Of a stretch of DNA of 64,000 bases, positions 54,284-63,437 are shown piece after piece. Source of the DNA: Sphingorhabdus sp. EL138 (lineage in GTDB: Bacteria > Pseudomonadota > Alphaproteobacteria > Sphingomonadales > Sphingomonadaceae); the NCBI RefSeq assembly GCF_945882965.1, contig NZ_CAMCWY010000007.1, forward strand, positions 42,569 through 106,568, written 5' to 3'. A program made the position numbers and the translations under genes. Positions within the stretch are counted from its first letter, which is position 1, and each line of letters begins with the position of its first letter. The notes under the pieces were generated by a model. The model did not search any database. It saw only the letters and a list, made by a program, of their open reading frames with translations, and had not been told where the DNA came from.

Positions 54284-56215
54284 TTAAGCGCGCACGCTCG
54301 CTTCCTCAATGCCTGCACTATTGTGGCGCAGGGCCCTCAACACAGTGTCAACGATCTGTGGCGCATTGAGGCCCGCTTCGTCATATTGCTTCTGTGGGCT
54401 ATCATGCTCTTGGAAAAAATCTGGCAGACGCATAGTGCGGATTTTTAGGCCTGCGTCCATCAGGCCAGCGTCGCTGGCCAGCGTCAACACATGCGCGCCA
54501 AGGCCGCCAATTGACGCTTCTTCGACAGTGACGACAACTTCATGCGTGGCGATAAGGTGGCGGATTAGTTTTTCGTCAAGTGGCTTGGCAAAGCGCAAAT
54601 CTGCAACGGTGGTGCTAAGACCCTTAGCGTCCAGCGTGTCCGCTGCCTTCATCGCTTCGGCGAGGCGCGTACCGAGCGACAGGATCGCGACCTTTTTGCC
54701 TTCACGGACAATGCGGCCCTTACCGATTTCGAGCTGCTGAGGCACTTCGGGCAAGGCAATGCCCGTGCCATTTCCGCGCGGATAGCGGAACGCGATTGGG
54801 CCGCTGTCGTGCAAGACGGCCGTATAGGTCATGTGGACCAACTCCGCCTCATCGGCTGGTGACATGACGACCATATTTGGTAGCGTCGCCAAATAGGTAA
54901 TATCGAACGATCCGGCGTGCGTGCTGCCGTCGGCACCGACCAAGCCAGCGCGGTCGATGGCAAAACGTACGGGTAGATTCTGAATCGCGACGTCATGGAC
55001 GACTTGATCATAAGCGCGTTGCAGGAAGGTCGAGTAAATCGCACAGAATGGGCGCATCCCCTGCGCCGCGAGGCCAGCGGCAAAGGTCACGGCATGCTGT
55101 TCTGCGATGCCTACATCAAAAGAGCGTTCGGGGTGCGCGGCGGAGAATTTGTCAACGCCCGTCCCGCCGGGCATGGCGGCGGTGATCGCACAGATTTTGG
55201 GGTCGGTTTCCGCAAGCTTCGCCAGTGTTTCGCCAAACACATTTTGATAAGAAGGTGGCCCGCCACCGGGGCCTTTCTCCTGCTTGCCGGTGATGACGTC
55301 GAATTTCACAACGCCATGATATTTGTCGGCGGCTGCTTCGGCAGGGGCATAGCCCTTGCCCTTTTGCGTGACGACATGGATCAGGACAGGACCGTCGGCA
55401 TTGTCGCGGACATTTTCGAGGACGGGAATCAGCTGGTCCAAATTATGGCCGTCAATGGGGCCGACATAATAAAAGCCAAGCTCTTCAAACAAGGTGCCGC
55501 CCATCGCCATGCCACGGGCGAATTCTTCGGCCTTTGACGCCGCAGTATAGATACGGCGCGACAGGCGCTTGGCGACTTTGCTCGCCAGGCTGCGCAGGCC
55601 CAGATACTCGCTTGACGATACCAAACGCGACAAATACGCCGACAGTCCGCCGACGGGCGGCGCGATTGACATGTCATTGTCGTTCAGGATGACGACCAAG
55701 CGGTTGCCCGCGGCTTGCGCGTTGTTCATGGCCTCATACGCCATGCCAGCGGACATGGACCCATCGCCAATCACGGCAATCGCCTTGCCGGGTTTGCCAG
55801 CGATCTTGTTGGCGACGGCAAAGCCCAAAGCTGCGGAAATCGACGTTGAGCTATGGGCTGCACCGAACGGATCATATTCGCTCTCGCTGCGCTTCGTGAA
55901 GCCCGAGAGCCCTCCGCCAGTGCGTAAGGTGCGGATGCGGCCGCGGCGTCCGGTAAGAATTTTGTGCGGATAGCATTGATGGCCCACATCCCAGACCAAC
56001 CGATCGTCGGGTGTATTGAAGACATAATGGATGGCGGTCGTCAGTTCGACAACGCCCAACCCAGCGCCCAAATGGCCACCCGTGACGGATACGGCGGAAA
56101 TAGTTTCGGCGCGCAATTCGTCGGCAAGCTGGCGAAGCTGCGATGCGGCAAGATTACGAAGGTCCGAGGGCACTTTAACCGTATCAAGTAACGGCGTGTC
56201 AGGCGAATGAGTCAT
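54284..56215 (-). CDS. dxs: 1-deoxy-D-xylulose-5-phosphate synthase
   Basis: The thiamine-diphosphate enzyme that joins pyruvate and glyceraldehyde-3-phosphate in the first step of the MEP isoprenoid route. The 643-residue sequence has [21 protein letters not shown], the ThDP/Mg motif [56 protein letters not shown] and [17 protein letters not shown] in order. The C-terminal transketolase domain is complete. It lies downstream of zur on the same strand with about 54 bp between, which may place it in the same transcript. Confidence 0.97.
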   Translation of the reverse strand: MTHSPDTPLLDTVKVPSDLRNLAASQLRQLADELRAETISAVSVTGGHLGAGLGVVELTTAIHYVFNTPDDRLVWDVGHQCYPHKILTGRRGRIRTLRTGGGLSGFTKRSESEYDPFGAAHSSTSISAALGFAVANKIAGKPGKAIAVIGDGSMSAGMAYEAMNNAQAAGNRLVVILNDNDMSIAPPVGGLSAYLSRLVSSSEYLGLRSLASKVAKRLSRRIYTAASKAEEFARGMAMGGTLFEELGFYYVGPIDGHNLDQLIPVLENVRDNADGPVLIHVVTQKGKGYAPAEAAADKYHGVVKFDVITGKQEKGPGGGPPSYQNVFGETLAKLAETDPKICAITAAMPGGTGVDKFSAAHPERSFDVGIAEQHAVTFAAGLAAQGMRPFCAIYSTFLQRAYDQVVHDVAIQNLPVRFAIDRAGLVGADGSTHAGSFDITYLATLPNMVVMSPADEAELVHMTYTAVLHDSGPIAFRYPRGNGTGIALPEVPQQLEIGKGRIVREGKKVAILSLGTRLAEAMKAADTLDAKGLSTTVADLRFAKPLDEKLIRHLIATHEVVVTVEEASIGGLGAHVLTLASDAGLMDAGLKIRTMRLPDFFQEHDSPQKQYDEAGLNAPQIVDTVLRALRHNSAGIEEASVRA

Positions 56216-56269
56216 TGTTTAAGCTTAGCGGCGTTTTATCTGGCTGTCGAACGGGTAATTGCAAATATT

Positions 56270-56728
56270 TCAATCACAATCGGCGCATTTGCCGCGCACT
56301 TCGATGACGGGGCGTACTTGCGCAAAGCCAGCATGTTCGGCTGCTGCACGCACGCTCATGGTTAGTGCATCATCGTCAATATGCGTTGCGGTGCCGCAGC
56401 TATTGCAAATCAGGAAAATGCAGTCATGCAAACATCCTGGGTGCGAGTTGGCGATATATGCGTTTGCGCTTTCCACGCGGCGCGCGAGGTTAGTTGTCAC
56501 AAATAGGTCCAAGATGCGATAGACGCTGTTGGGGGCAACACGTTTGCCGCGCCTTTGCGACACAAGGTCGGCAATATCATAAGCCGACGCCGGCTTTTCA
56601 AATGTTGCGAGTACCGCGAAAATATCTGACCGCATATCTGTCCATTGTTCGCCAGCCTCGACCAGCGCGGCTTCTGCGGCTTGCGCAAGCGATGCGCCTG
56701 CATGCTCATGATGGTGATGTGCTGCCAT
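56270..56728 (-). CDS. zur: Fur-family regulator, Zur-like
   Basis: A 152-residue metalloregulator. The N-terminus has a His-rich MAAHHHHEHAG, then the winged helix (QWTDMRSDIFAVLATFEKPASAYDIADLV, RVAPNSVYRILDLFVTTNLARRVES). The C-terminal domain has two Cys pairs, LICNSCGTATHIDDD and GKCADCD, the structural zinc site, and NSHPGCLHDCIFL for the sensor site. The His-rich tail and neighbouring MerC-type membrane gene favour zinc sensing over iron. A start at GTG 56767 would overlap closer to merC. Direct targets are not proven, though a candidate operator lies upstream of merC. Confidence 0.85.
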   Translation of the reverse strand: MAAHHHHEHAGASLAQAAEAALVEAGEQWTDMRSDIFAVLATFEKPASAYDIADLVSQRRGKRVAPNSVYRILDLFVTTNLARRVESANAYIANSHPGCLHDCIFLICNSCGTATHIDDDALTMSVRAAAEHAGFAQVRPVIEVRGKCADCD

Positions 56729-56781
56729 GTTGTCGATGTAGGCGCTGGCATGCGGCGGGTCAATCACTGCGCGATTAAGGT

Positions 56782-57147
56782 TCAGCCTTTGGCCCGATGA
56801 TTAAGCAAATGGCCAAGTCCAAGAAAGACGACGCCAATTACCGTCCAAGCGATTTCCATGGTGCCATGTGGCAGCGTCAGTGCGCCGCCCATCATGCCGA
56901 TACCAAGCGCGCCGACAAAGGCGGGCAGGAACAAGCCATGCATGCGGAAGCCTTGGCCCAATGCCAAAACACCCAAGAGGATGGCGAGAACCAGCCCTAC
57001 CTCATGGATCATGGGGTTCAATAAAGCGCCACCCGCAGACGCAAGAATGGCCAGCACAACCGTCGTTATCAGGCAATGCAACAGGCACAGTCCGGCGATG
57101 CTGAGGCCAAGCCCGTCCCACCGCCATTTTTGCCATACCTGTGCCAT
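56782..57147 (-). CDS. MerC-domain membrane protein
   Basis: A 121-residue inner-membrane protein with four hydrophobic segments (LGLSIAGLCLLHCLITTVVLAIL, MIHEVGLVLAILLGVLALGQGF, LPAFVGALGIGMMGGALTLP, WTVIGVVFLGLGHLL). The Cys pair in GLCLLHC in the first segment is the metal-binding mark of MerC. Mercury uptake is unlikely without other mer genes, and coupling to a Zur-like gene suggests a zinc or general metal role. It is first in the merC-zur order, with zur starting about 50 nt downstream. Confidence 0.85.
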   Translation of the reverse strand: MAQVWQKWRWDGLGLSIAGLCLLHCLITTVVLAILASAGGALLNPMIHEVGLVLAILLGVLALGQGFRMHGLFLPAFVGALGIGMMGGALTLPHGTMEIAWTVIGVVFLGLGHLLNHRAKG

Positions 57148-57169
57148 GACGTGGTCCCTACACCGATTC

Positions 57170-57192
57170 GATGCACGTTACAACATTACATC
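57170..57192. promoter_or_regulatory. candidate Zur operator
   Basis: On the minus strand the core AATGTTGTAACGT has a partial dyad (TGTT/AACG type) that matches much of the Zur box pattern ATGTTATAACAT, and the outer GATG/CATC ends are also complementary. It lies between the merC-zur pair and the divergent ctaA gene, 23 bp from the merC start. A single imperfect match, so moderate support only. Confidence 0.42.
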
Positions 57193-57271
57193 GCTAAATT
57201 GCAGCTTGGTTAGCAAATTTTGCAACCTCCTTTGCTTGCGGCAATCCGCATTAAGCGGCATATCGCTGCGC

Positions 57272-58330
57272 ATGGATACTGCGCTCACCTCACACCCCGC
57301 GTCCGAAACCGCATCAGCAGGACCCACTGCTTTGATCAACTGGCTGATGGGCGTTGCTGCCTTGGTCTTTGCAATGGTCGTCGTCGGCGGCATCACGCGT
57401 CTGACCGAATCGGGATTATCTATCACCGAATGGAAACCCATAACCGGCACGCTTCCTCCGCTCAGCGAGGTCACCTGGATGTCGGAATTTGAGAAATATA
57501 AGCAGATTCCGGAATATACCCAGATTAACGGTCCGGCTGGTATGACGATGGCCGAATTCAAATTTATCTATTTCTGGGAATGGGTGCACCGCTTGCTTGG
57601 CCGCGTGATTGGTTTGGCCTTTGCGCTTCCGTTGGCATGGTTCTGGGTAAAGCAAGCCATTCCCGCAGGGTACAAGCCGCGCTTGCTTGCGTTGCTGGCC
57701 TTGGGCGGGCTTCAGGGCACCATTGGCTGGTGGATGGTATCTTCGGGTCTTTCTGCGCGCACCGATGTCAGCCATTACCGCCTTGCGGTCCATTTGCTCA
57801 CCGCTTTCATCATTCTTGGCGGGCTGGTTTGGACAGCGCTTGACCTAAAGGCGCTGGTCAAAAACCCAGCTGCGAAGCCAGCGAGGATCAACCTTTTTAC
57901 GGCGTTGGTTTTTGCCATCCTGTTTATCCAGATGCTATTTGGCGCATGGGTTGCGGGCTTAAACGCGGGCTATGTGTCCAACAGTTGGCCTTTGATGAAT
58001 GACCGGCTGTACCCTGACGGGGTAGATACCACCAAAGGCGCGTTCTATGCGTTGGTGAACGACCCCTATCTCACGCATTTTGTTCATCGCTGGTGGGCGT
58101 GGGTCGCGGTGTTTGCCTTGATCCTGCTGGCGCGCCGCGTCAAAAAAGCAGGCGGCCGTAGCGCCTTTATTGCCATCCACAGCAGCTTTGGCGTTCAGAT
58201 TATCTTAGGCATTGCTACCGTCATTACCGGCGTGAACATTGTGTTGGCGGTATCGCATCAGGCGGTCGGCGCTTTGCTGGTCGCGTCCACCGTTTGGGGT
58301 GCGCATATATTGGGGAACAAAACCGCATAA
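57272..58330 (+). CDS. ctaA: heme A synthase (COX15/CtaA)
   Basis: Oxidises the heme O methyl group to give heme A for cytochrome aa3 oxidase, in the inner membrane. The 352-residue polytopic protein contains the COX15 signatures GGITRLTESGLSITEWKPITGTLPPLSE, FWEWVHRLLGRVIGLAF with a heme-ligand His, DVSHYRLAVHLLTAF, DPYLTHFVHRWWAWVAVF and VSHQAVGALLVAST. ATG 57272 is chosen as it starts right before the first membrane segment; the open frame extends much farther upstream but only over the merC gene on the other strand. Confidence 0.96.
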   Translation: MDTALTSHPASETASAGPTALINWLMGVAALVFAMVVVGGITRLTESGLSITEWKPITGTLPPLSEVTWMSEFEKYKQIPEYTQINGPAGMTMAEFKFIYFWEWVHRLLGRVIGLAFALPLAWFWVKQAIPAGYKPRLLALLALGGLQGTIGWWMVSSGLSARTDVSHYRLAVHLLTAFIILGGLVWTALDLKALVKNPAAKPARINLFTALVFAILFIQMLFGAWVAGLNAGYVSNSWPLMNDRLYPDGVDTTKGAFYALVNDPYLTHFVHRWWAWVAVFALILLARRVKKAGGRSAFIAIHSSFGVQIILGIATVITGVNIVLAVSHQAVGALLVASTVWGAHILGNKTA

Positions 58331-58473
58331 TTTTCCAAAAGGTATTATTATACCCGTCGTGAGACCCTTGCTTTTGCTTGACTAAAGGGGCTTTCATCGC
58401 CATTGGCTCCGCTTCGCATGTGGGTCAGTGATGATTCTACATATCTACAAAATTTCGAAAGGTGCGATTAGCG

Positions 58474-58953
58474 ATGAAAACGCTATCCAGAGTTACGAAA
58501 TCGATCCGTCCACAGGACGTCGAGAAATCGTGGATCCTCATTGACGCAGAAGGTTTGGTTGTCGGCCGTGTGGCCAGCCTTATCGCCAACATCCTGCGTG
58601 GTAAGACCAAGCCAAGCTACACCCCGCATGTGGATTGCGGCGACCATGTGGTTGTCATCAATGCGGACAAGGTGAAGTTCACAGGCAAGAAATTGACCGA
58701 CAAGGTCTATTATCGTCACACTGGTTACATTGGCGGTATCAAGGGTATCACTGCTGGCAAGGTGCTGGACAGCAAATTCCCTGAACGCGTCCTTGAAAAG
58801 GCCGTTGAGCGCATGGTTCCACGCGGTCCTTTGGGTCGTGCGCAAATGCGCGCGCTGCATTTGTACAATGGCACCGAGCATCCTCATGCCGGTCAACAGC
58901 CAACGACGCTCGACGTCGCTTCCATGAACCGCAAGAATAAGGTGGGTGCATAA
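58474..58953 (+). CDS. rplM: 50S ribosomal protein L13
   Basis: A 159-residue large-subunit protein that binds 23S rRNA early in assembly. The family core is [58 protein letters not shown] and [29 protein letters not shown] 58474 gives the usual N-terminus; an ATG at 58462 adds four residues. Its stop TAA overlaps the rpsI start in TAATG, so the pair is coupled. Confidence 0.97.
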   Translation: MKTLSRVTKSIRPQDVEKSWILIDAEGLVVGRVASLIANILRGKTKPSYTPHVDCGDHVVVINADKVKFTGKKLTDKVYYRHTGYIGGIKGITAGKVLDSKFPERVLEKAVERMVPRGPLGRAQMRALHLYNGTEHPHAGQQPTTLDVASMNRKNKVGA

Positions 58954-59444
58954 TGTCTGATACTGCAACTTCGCTCGCTGATCTCGAAACCTTGGGCGCC
59001 GACGTTCAAGCGCCTGCACAGATCGCTGCTGTCATTCGTGAACAGGAAATCGATGCGCAAGGCCGCGCTTATGCAACTGGCCGCCGCAAGGACGCGGTGG
59101 CCCGCGTATGGTTGAAGCCTGGCACTGGTAAGATTGTCGTCAATGGCCGCGATCAGGAAATCTATTTCGCACGCCCTTCGTTGCGTCTCGTGATCAACCA
59201 ACCGTTCGGCGTTACCGAGCGTACCGGTCAATATGACGTCATCGCAACCGTCAAGGGCGGTGGTCTCTCGGGCCAAGCCGGCGCCGTAAAGCACGGCATC
59301 GCGCAAGCACTGTCGAAATATGAGCCACTGCTGCGCAGCGCCGTGAAGTCTGAAGGCTTCCTGACCCGCGACAGCCGCGTGGTCGAGCGTAAGAAATACG
59401 GCAAGGCCAAAGCGCGTAAGAGCTTCCAATTTTCGAAGCGTTAA
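58953..59444 (+). CDS. rpsI: 30S ribosomal protein S9
   Basis: A 163-residue S9 with an N-terminal extension of about 40 residues, common in alphaproteobacteria, followed by the core [53 protein letters not shown] and the tail [23 protein letters not shown]. The C-terminal SKR reaches toward P-site tRNA. It is coupled to rplM and followed by two hairpins, the second a strong terminator. Directly after it the foreign-looking element begins. Confidence 0.98.
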   Translation: MSDTATSLADLETLGADVQAPAQIAAVIREQEIDAQGRAYATGRRKDAVARVWLKPGTGKIVVNGRDQEIYFARPSLRLVINQPFGVTERTGQYDVIATVKGGGLSGQAGAVKHGIAQALSKYEPLLRSAVKSEGFLTRDSRVVERKKYGKAKARKSFQFSKR

Positions 59445-59476
59445 ACCGAAAAGTCGGTTTTTCCGAACAAAATCAA

Positions 59477-59505
59477 GGGGTTGCGAGAAATCGCAGCCCC
59501 TTTTT
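59477..59505 (+). terminator. rho-independent terminator after rpsI
   Basis: GGGGTTGCGA pairs with TCGCAGCCCC around a GAAA tetraloop (one G-U pair), followed by five T residues. A smaller ACCGA/TCGGT hairpin with a T-run lies about 30 nt before it. Together they end the rplM-rpsI transcript and mark the edge of the ordinary chromosome. Confidence 0.88.
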
Positions 59506-59510
59506 CTATG

Positions 59511-59580
59511 TAGCAGAATCGTAGCAGGTTCGCAGAAACGTTGACGTTCTGGGTTCTCAGATATAGCAGTATCATAGCAG
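59511..59580. repeat. two 17-bp near-identical direct repeats upstream of the integrase
   Basis: TAGCAGAATCGTAGCAG (59511-59527) and TAGCAGTATCATAGCAG (59564-59580) agree at 15 of 17 positions, and each itself contains TAGCAG twice. They lie between the rpsI terminator and the recombinase gene. They could be arm sites for the recombinase or part of the left attachment site; no right-end copy was seen within the window. Confidence 0.6.
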
Positions 59581-59605
59581 TCAGGGCATCTTTTGGGGAT
59601 CTGCG

Positions 59606-61090
59606 ATGGCATATTATGAGAACAGGATGGAGCATCTGGATGGGGATCTGATTCTCTATCAACGCAATCTTGCCACTGCCGCTCCCAATGTGAAAACCCA
59701 TCGCAAAGCTAAATGGTATATGAAACTGCGATTAGGTCCGCGCAAATTTGTAAATCGCAGCACTGGCTTGACGATTTATGAAGATGCTTATGCATTCGCT
59801 CGTAAGGAATATGATCGTCTTAGTAATGCGGTGGCGCTGGGTCACACGCTGGAGGACTTCACTTTTGAGAAGCACTGGGAAGATTGGTATCAGCGCAATT
59901 TGAACAATCGCACTTGGGCTGCTGATCGTCAGCGTTGGCACAAGAATCAAGCTGGTCGCTACTACAAAGCGTATTTCCGTTATGCAGACGGCACATCCAT
60001 GCGACTCAACGATATTACCCCGATTTTTGCACACGCATATTGGGACTGGCGAATTAGCTACTGGTCAACGCAGCGCGGAGAGAATCTGTCTGACTACAAC
60101 CCTAAACGACGCCGAGCCAAAACCGTCTCCACACATAACGCAGCTAAAGTGCCTAGTAAAAAGACGCTGCAAATGGACCAGACTGCGCTCAATCAGATTT
60201 TTCACGATGCGCGGGAGCGTGGACGCATACAGCAAGTGTTCAAGCTCAAGCCGCCAGCTGACAGTAGACCACATAATCGCAGACCGCATTTTGAACCAGA
60301 CGAACACAAGTCACTGACAGCTTACCTGCGAAGCTACCGCGACGTGATAGGTCACTTTAAGAATGATAAAGTGAATGCTTGGCACAAGATGCAACGAACG
60401 CAACTCTATCACTTTATCATCTTTATGCTGAACTCAGGTCTAAGGCTGGGAGAGGCTCGTGAGATGCGTTGGCGTGACATTAAGTTTGATGAAGTTGATA
60501 AGGAGCATGCTGAGCCAATTTGCGTTGTCGGTGTCAGAAAAGCGACCAAGACCAGCCAGAACCGCGATGTTCAGACTCAACCCAATGCGAACAAGACATT
60601 GAAAGAATGGAAAGACAAATCACCATATACTGGCGATAACGATCTGGTGTGGTTTGGTCAGCAGAAAGCAGGCAGCGCACCGAAGCCGTTCACCGACCTG
60701 AACAAGTCCTTCCAGACCTTTTTGAGCCGTGTTCCTGTTGAAGGCGCCAAAGACGGATTGCTCTACAACAAGGAAAACGAAAAGCGTTCTATTTACTCAC
60801 TTCGGCATACATATGCGACAATCCGACGATCACATGGCGTAGAATACCCCGATTTAGCTTTGAACATGGGCTGCAGGCGTGAGCAGTTAGAGAAGCACTA
60901 TGACCATTCTACATCCAACAGCCGTCGTAGTAATATTGTGAAAGTGAACCCAAAAGCGAAAGCTGCTGCTCCTGTCGCTACTGATACGAGCGACCCATTT
61001 TTGCTTGAAGCTATGAAGCGATTCCAAGCTGGGCAGATTGATAAAGAGACATTGCTTGCGTTGCTGAAACCCAACGAAACCCAGAGCTAA
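59606..61090 (+). CDS. tyrosine recombinase / phage-type integrase
   Basis: A 494-residue site-specific recombinase. The N-terminal part (about 1-240) is core-binding-like and basic. The catalytic domain has Arg I in LNSGLRLGEAREMRW, the HxxR-like box as SLRHTYATIRRSHG and the nucleophilic Tyr in GCRREQLEKHYDHSTS. Its composition is unlike the ribosomal genes next to it (more A+T, different codon preference). It lies just inside the probable left end of an integrated element. No excisionase or other phage genes are visible, so the element may be a small island. Confidence 0.9.
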   Translation: MAYYENRMEHLDGDLILYQRNLATAAPNVKTHRKAKWYMKLRLGPRKFVNRSTGLTIYEDAYAFARKEYDRLSNAVALGHTLEDFTFEKHWEDWYQRNLNNRTWAADRQRWHKNQAGRYYKAYFRYADGTSMRLNDITPIFAHAYWDWRISYWSTQRGENLSDYNPKRRRAKTVSTHNAAKVPSKKTLQMDQTALNQIFHDARERGRIQQVFKLKPPADSRPHNRRPHFEPDEHKSLTAYLRSYRDVIGHFKNDKVNAWHKMQRTQLYHFIIFMLNSGLRLGEAREMRWRDIKFDEVDKEHAEPICVVGVRKATKTSQNRDVQTQPNANKTLKEWKDKSPYTGDNDLVWFGQQKAGSAPKPFTDLNKSFQTFLSRVPVEGAKDGLLYNKENEKRSIYSLRHTYATIRRSHGVEYPDLALNMGCRREQLEKHYDHSTSNSRRSNIVKVNPKAKAAAPVATDTSDPFLLEAMKRFQAGQIDKETLLALLKPNETQS

Positions 61091-61169
61091 CTTAAAACTT
61101 TTAAGTAAGCTCATCTGCCCAGCTGCTCTGCACCATCGTGATAAATACACTCGTAACGGAGTGTAGAAT

Positions 61170-61616
61170 ATGGGCGCTAAAACTGACGAAAATGACGCAA
61201 TTCATTTACTACGAGATGCTGTGATTGCGGTCATAGATATGGCTGATGATGCTAGTAACGATAATGTGAAGCTGGCGATGGATATATTGCTGGCTGGCAC
61301 TTCGCAGCTTGGAACGATTTTCCAACGAAGATGCGTTCAGCTAGCGAACCAGAAACAACCCCGTGCCGCGAAACCACCGAAACCCGCTCCACAGAAGACT
61401 GCTCAGACACAAAAGCCCAAGCCAAGCAATGCAGATACCCTTCATAGTAAGAATGACTCTGAGGACCGTTCTAAGGCGATTTCTTCAATTCAGCAGGGCA
61501 TTCGTCAAGCTGAGCCATCGCTTGCAGATCAGCAACAAGCGTTGCGTGGCTATGTCTATGGAGCTCAGAATGATGAAGTCGCATTTCGTAAAGCTGCACA
61601 GGCTATCACACGATGA
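61170..61616 (+). CDS. unknown protein upstream of an exonuclease fragment
   Basis: A 148-residue protein that I do not recognise. Residues 1-55 form helices (AIHLLRDAVIAVIDMADDASNDNVKLAMDILLAGTSQLG). The middle is a Pro/Lys/Gln-rich, probably disordered segment (PRAAKPPKPAPQKTAQTQKPKP). The C-terminus ends in ALRGYVYGAQNDEVAFRKAAQAITR, which recurs as a detached fragment at 62677-62754. It overlaps the exonuclease gene by ATGA, so the two are coupled and may work together. The start is ATG 61170, preceded by a weak site. Confidence 0.65.
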   Translation: MGAKTDENDAIHLLRDAVIAVIDMADDASNDNVKLAMDILLAGTSQLGTIFQRRCVQLANQKQPRAAKPPKPAPQKTAQTQKPKPSNADTLHSKNDSEDRSKAISSIQQGIRQAEPSLADQQQALRGYVYGAQNDEVAFRKAAQAITR

Positions 61617-61957
61617 AGCGCAGAGTTTTGATCGACATTGAGACGACTGCGCTGACACCTCAGCGTGGCGAGATTATTCGTCTCTATGCTCGTGATCTCG
61701 ATGACCCTTGCTCAACGTTCAATCAGCTCGTGAAGCCCAAACACCCACTATCGAATCTTGTTCAGCAAATCACAGAGATTACGAACGAAATGCTTGGAGA
61801 TGCGCCCTCCATTGAAGCTGTAATGCCCCATTTTTCGAATTTTCTCGATGGTGCAGAGCTTATGTCTGATAGCGTAGACTTTGACCTACGATTTCTGAAG
61901 CAAGCTGTAATGAGCTACAGAAACGGCGCCACAACTGATCGTGCTTGTTCGATGTAA
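61613..61957 (+). pseudogene. DnaQ-like 3'-5' exonuclease, truncated by the following gene
   Basis: The frame begins MKRRVLIDIETTALTPQRGEIIRL, the Exo I motif of DEDD exonucleases with both acidic residues (DxE), and has SVDFDLRFL resembling Exo II. It then runs into the 3' end of the inverted DJ-1/PfpI gene at about 61912 and stops at 61957, so Exo III (the HxxxxxD or YxxxD motif) is missing. At 114 residues it is about half of a normal enzyme. The loss is best explained by insertion or rearrangement bringing in the DJ-1 gene. Confidence 0.7.
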
Positions 61958-62511
61958 ATCTGCTTCTCACCAACTGGAGCAACATAATGCATCGCTTCTT
62001 CTGCGTCCTTCATCGATGCGCCACGAGCGATGATCCATGTTGCAAGATACTGCGATGCCAAGCAGCCACCTGCTGTTGCTATATTGCCGTGAGCAACGAA
62101 CGGTGCGTCTAGCACTTCAACACCAGCTTCTATCACCCAAGGCTTTGTCGTCAGATCAGTGCAAGCAGGGAGACTTCCAATCAAACCTAGCTTTGCGAGT
62201 AGCAACGTGCCTGAGCATTGCGCTCCAATCAGTTGTCTCGAAGGGTCGAGCGCAATCTTCGAGATAAGCTCTTGATCTTCTGCGATTTCTCTCGTCTTGA
62301 TGCCGCTGCCAATAATCACGGCATCTGCTTCAGTTGCGAACTCAAGAGGCTTTTGACGCTGAATCGTTACGCCATTCATCGACGTGACTTCATGTGAAGG
62401 CGAAGTGATGTGTGCTGCCCACCCCTTAGCTTTGAGACGATTCAAGATTGCAGCAGCCACGAACGAGTCCAACTCGTTGAAGCCATCGAAAGTGAGAACT
62501 GCAATCTGCAC
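61915..62511 (-). CDS. DJ-1/PfpI-family protein
   Basis: A 198-residue member of the DJ-1/PfpI (class I glutamine amidotransferase-like) superfamily. The start VQIAVLTFDGFNELDSFVAAAIL and the elbow Cys in LIGAQCSGTLLLAKLGLI are the group's marks, followed by ACTDLTTKPWV and a GNIATAGGCLASQYLATWIIAR region. GTG 62511 is chosen because GGAGG lies 5 nt upstream and it gives the typical N-terminus. It is the only gene on the minus strand between the two copies of the exonuclease module. Its precise activity (amidase, glyoxalase or regulator) is unknown. Confidence 0.85.
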   Translation of the reverse strand: MQIAVLTFDGFNELDSFVAAAILNRLKAKGWAAHITSPSHEVTSMNGVTIQRQKPLEFATEADAVIIGSGIKTREIAEDQELISKIALDPSRQLIGAQCSGTLLLAKLGLIGSLPACTDLTTKPWVIEAGVEVLDAPFVAHGNIATAGGCLASQYLATWIIARGASMKDAEEAMHYVAPVGEKQIYIEQARSVVAPFL

Positions 62512-62676
62512 AAAAACCTCCATAAATCTCTGATCTGCGATCAATCGATCACCTCGAGAGCCACAGAAGATTTCTTAGCTCAAAGCGCAATCAGATGCGA
62601 TAGCTCTTTGTACGTATAAGCTCAAGAAAGGTTTGCAGATTGCGATATCAGGCTCTCGCCATAGAGCAGCTTGTAT

Positions 62677-62754
62677 GCGTTGCGCGGTTATGTCTATGGA
62701 GCTCAGAATGATGAGGTTGCGTTTCGCAAAGCTGCACAGGCAATCTCACGATGA
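62677..62754 (+). pseudogene. duplicated 3' fragment of the unknown gene at 61.2 kb
   Basis: Twenty-five codons read ALRGYVYGAQNDEVAFRKAAQAISR followed by TGA, matching the C-terminus of the gene ending at 61616 at 24 of 25 residues, with several silent DNA differences. No gene precedes it. The next coding frame overlaps it by ATGA exactly as in the first copy. Confidence 0.82.
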
Positions 62755-63095
62755 GTGAAAAGCTCGTCCAAAGCCAGAAGCGGCTCCATGACAGTCTGTT
62801 TGAACTCTACATTGATGGTGGCTTGGAACTCTATCTTGCTGGTACTCGTGGCTTGAAGCGTGAGTTGATCATACGGCTTGAGACAAGCGCACTTACGCCA
62901 GAGAAGGGTGAGATAATTCACTACTACGCTGTCAATCGTTGGGATGAAGAGGACGAATTTGATGAGTGGGCGAAGCCGTCTGTGGCTTTGTCCGCAGAAG
63001 CCGAGAGTATCTTGGGTGTGACGAATGCACAGCTTGAATGTTGTCGTCCAACGGATGTGGTGCTGGAGGATTTCTCTAGCTTTCTGCAGGCATAA
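62751..63095 (+). CDS. second, degenerate DnaQ-like exonuclease-related frame
   Basis: A 114-residue frame, ATGA-coupled to the duplicated fragment above. Residues about 37-114 align with the first exonuclease copy: LIIRLETSALTPEKGEIIHYYA against VLIDIETTALTPQRGEIIRLYA, and VLEDFSSFLQA against VMPHFSNFLDGA. The catalytic Asp of DIETT is replaced by Arg (RLETS) and the later motifs are absent. An extra 36 residues (SEKLVQSQKRLHDSLFELYI and on) precede the shared part. It cannot be an active nuclease; it is either a decaying copy or has another role. Confidence 0.6.
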   Translation: MSEKLVQSQKRLHDSLFELYIDGGLELYLAGTRGLKRELIIRLETSALTPEKGEIIHYYAVNRWDEEDEFDEWAKPSVALSAEAESILGVTNAQLECCRPTDVVLEDFSSFLQA

Positions 63096-63143
63096 AGAAG
63101 GGCAAAGATGCCGATCGAATGTTGTAGAACCGCAACCTTTCTC

Positions 63144-63410
63144 TTACATTTCTAAACGCCGCTCGATCTCATAAATTCGCCCTTCAATTTCTTGAATTTT
63201 TTGGTCCTTCTCCTCGATGCTTTGTTCTAGCTCTAGAATTTTTTCATCGTCAGCGATCGCATCCCCTGCTGCATCGCCTGCGATATCGGTTATTTCATCT
63301 CGTTGGGCATCGGTGAATTCAGATTTATCTGTGGAATCCTGAGCGCAACTGCCCAGCAGAAACGTAAACGCCAAACCAACCCCGATCAAAGCTCTAGAAT
63401 TTGGTCCCAT
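63144..63410 (-). CDS. small lipoprotein with C-terminal coiled coil
   Basis: An 88-residue protein. The signal peptide RALIGVGLAFTFLLGSC has a lipobox Cys. The mature part is acidic (DAQRDEITDIAGDAAGDAIADDEK) and ends in a heptad-patterned helix (ILELEQSIEEKDQKIQEIEGRIYEIERRL) that should form a coiled coil. No family recognised; the layout recalls small phage or plasmid surface lipoproteins. It lies 27 nt after the next gene on the same strand, so the two are probably transcribed together. Confidence 0.7.
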   Translation of the reverse strand: MGPNSRALIGVGLAFTFLLGSCAQDSTDKSEFTDAQRDEITDIAGDAAGDAIADDEKILELEQSIEEKDQKIQEIEGRIYEIERRLEM

Positions 63411-63437
63411 TTTTTCGTTCCCCCAAAGCCTGAAATT

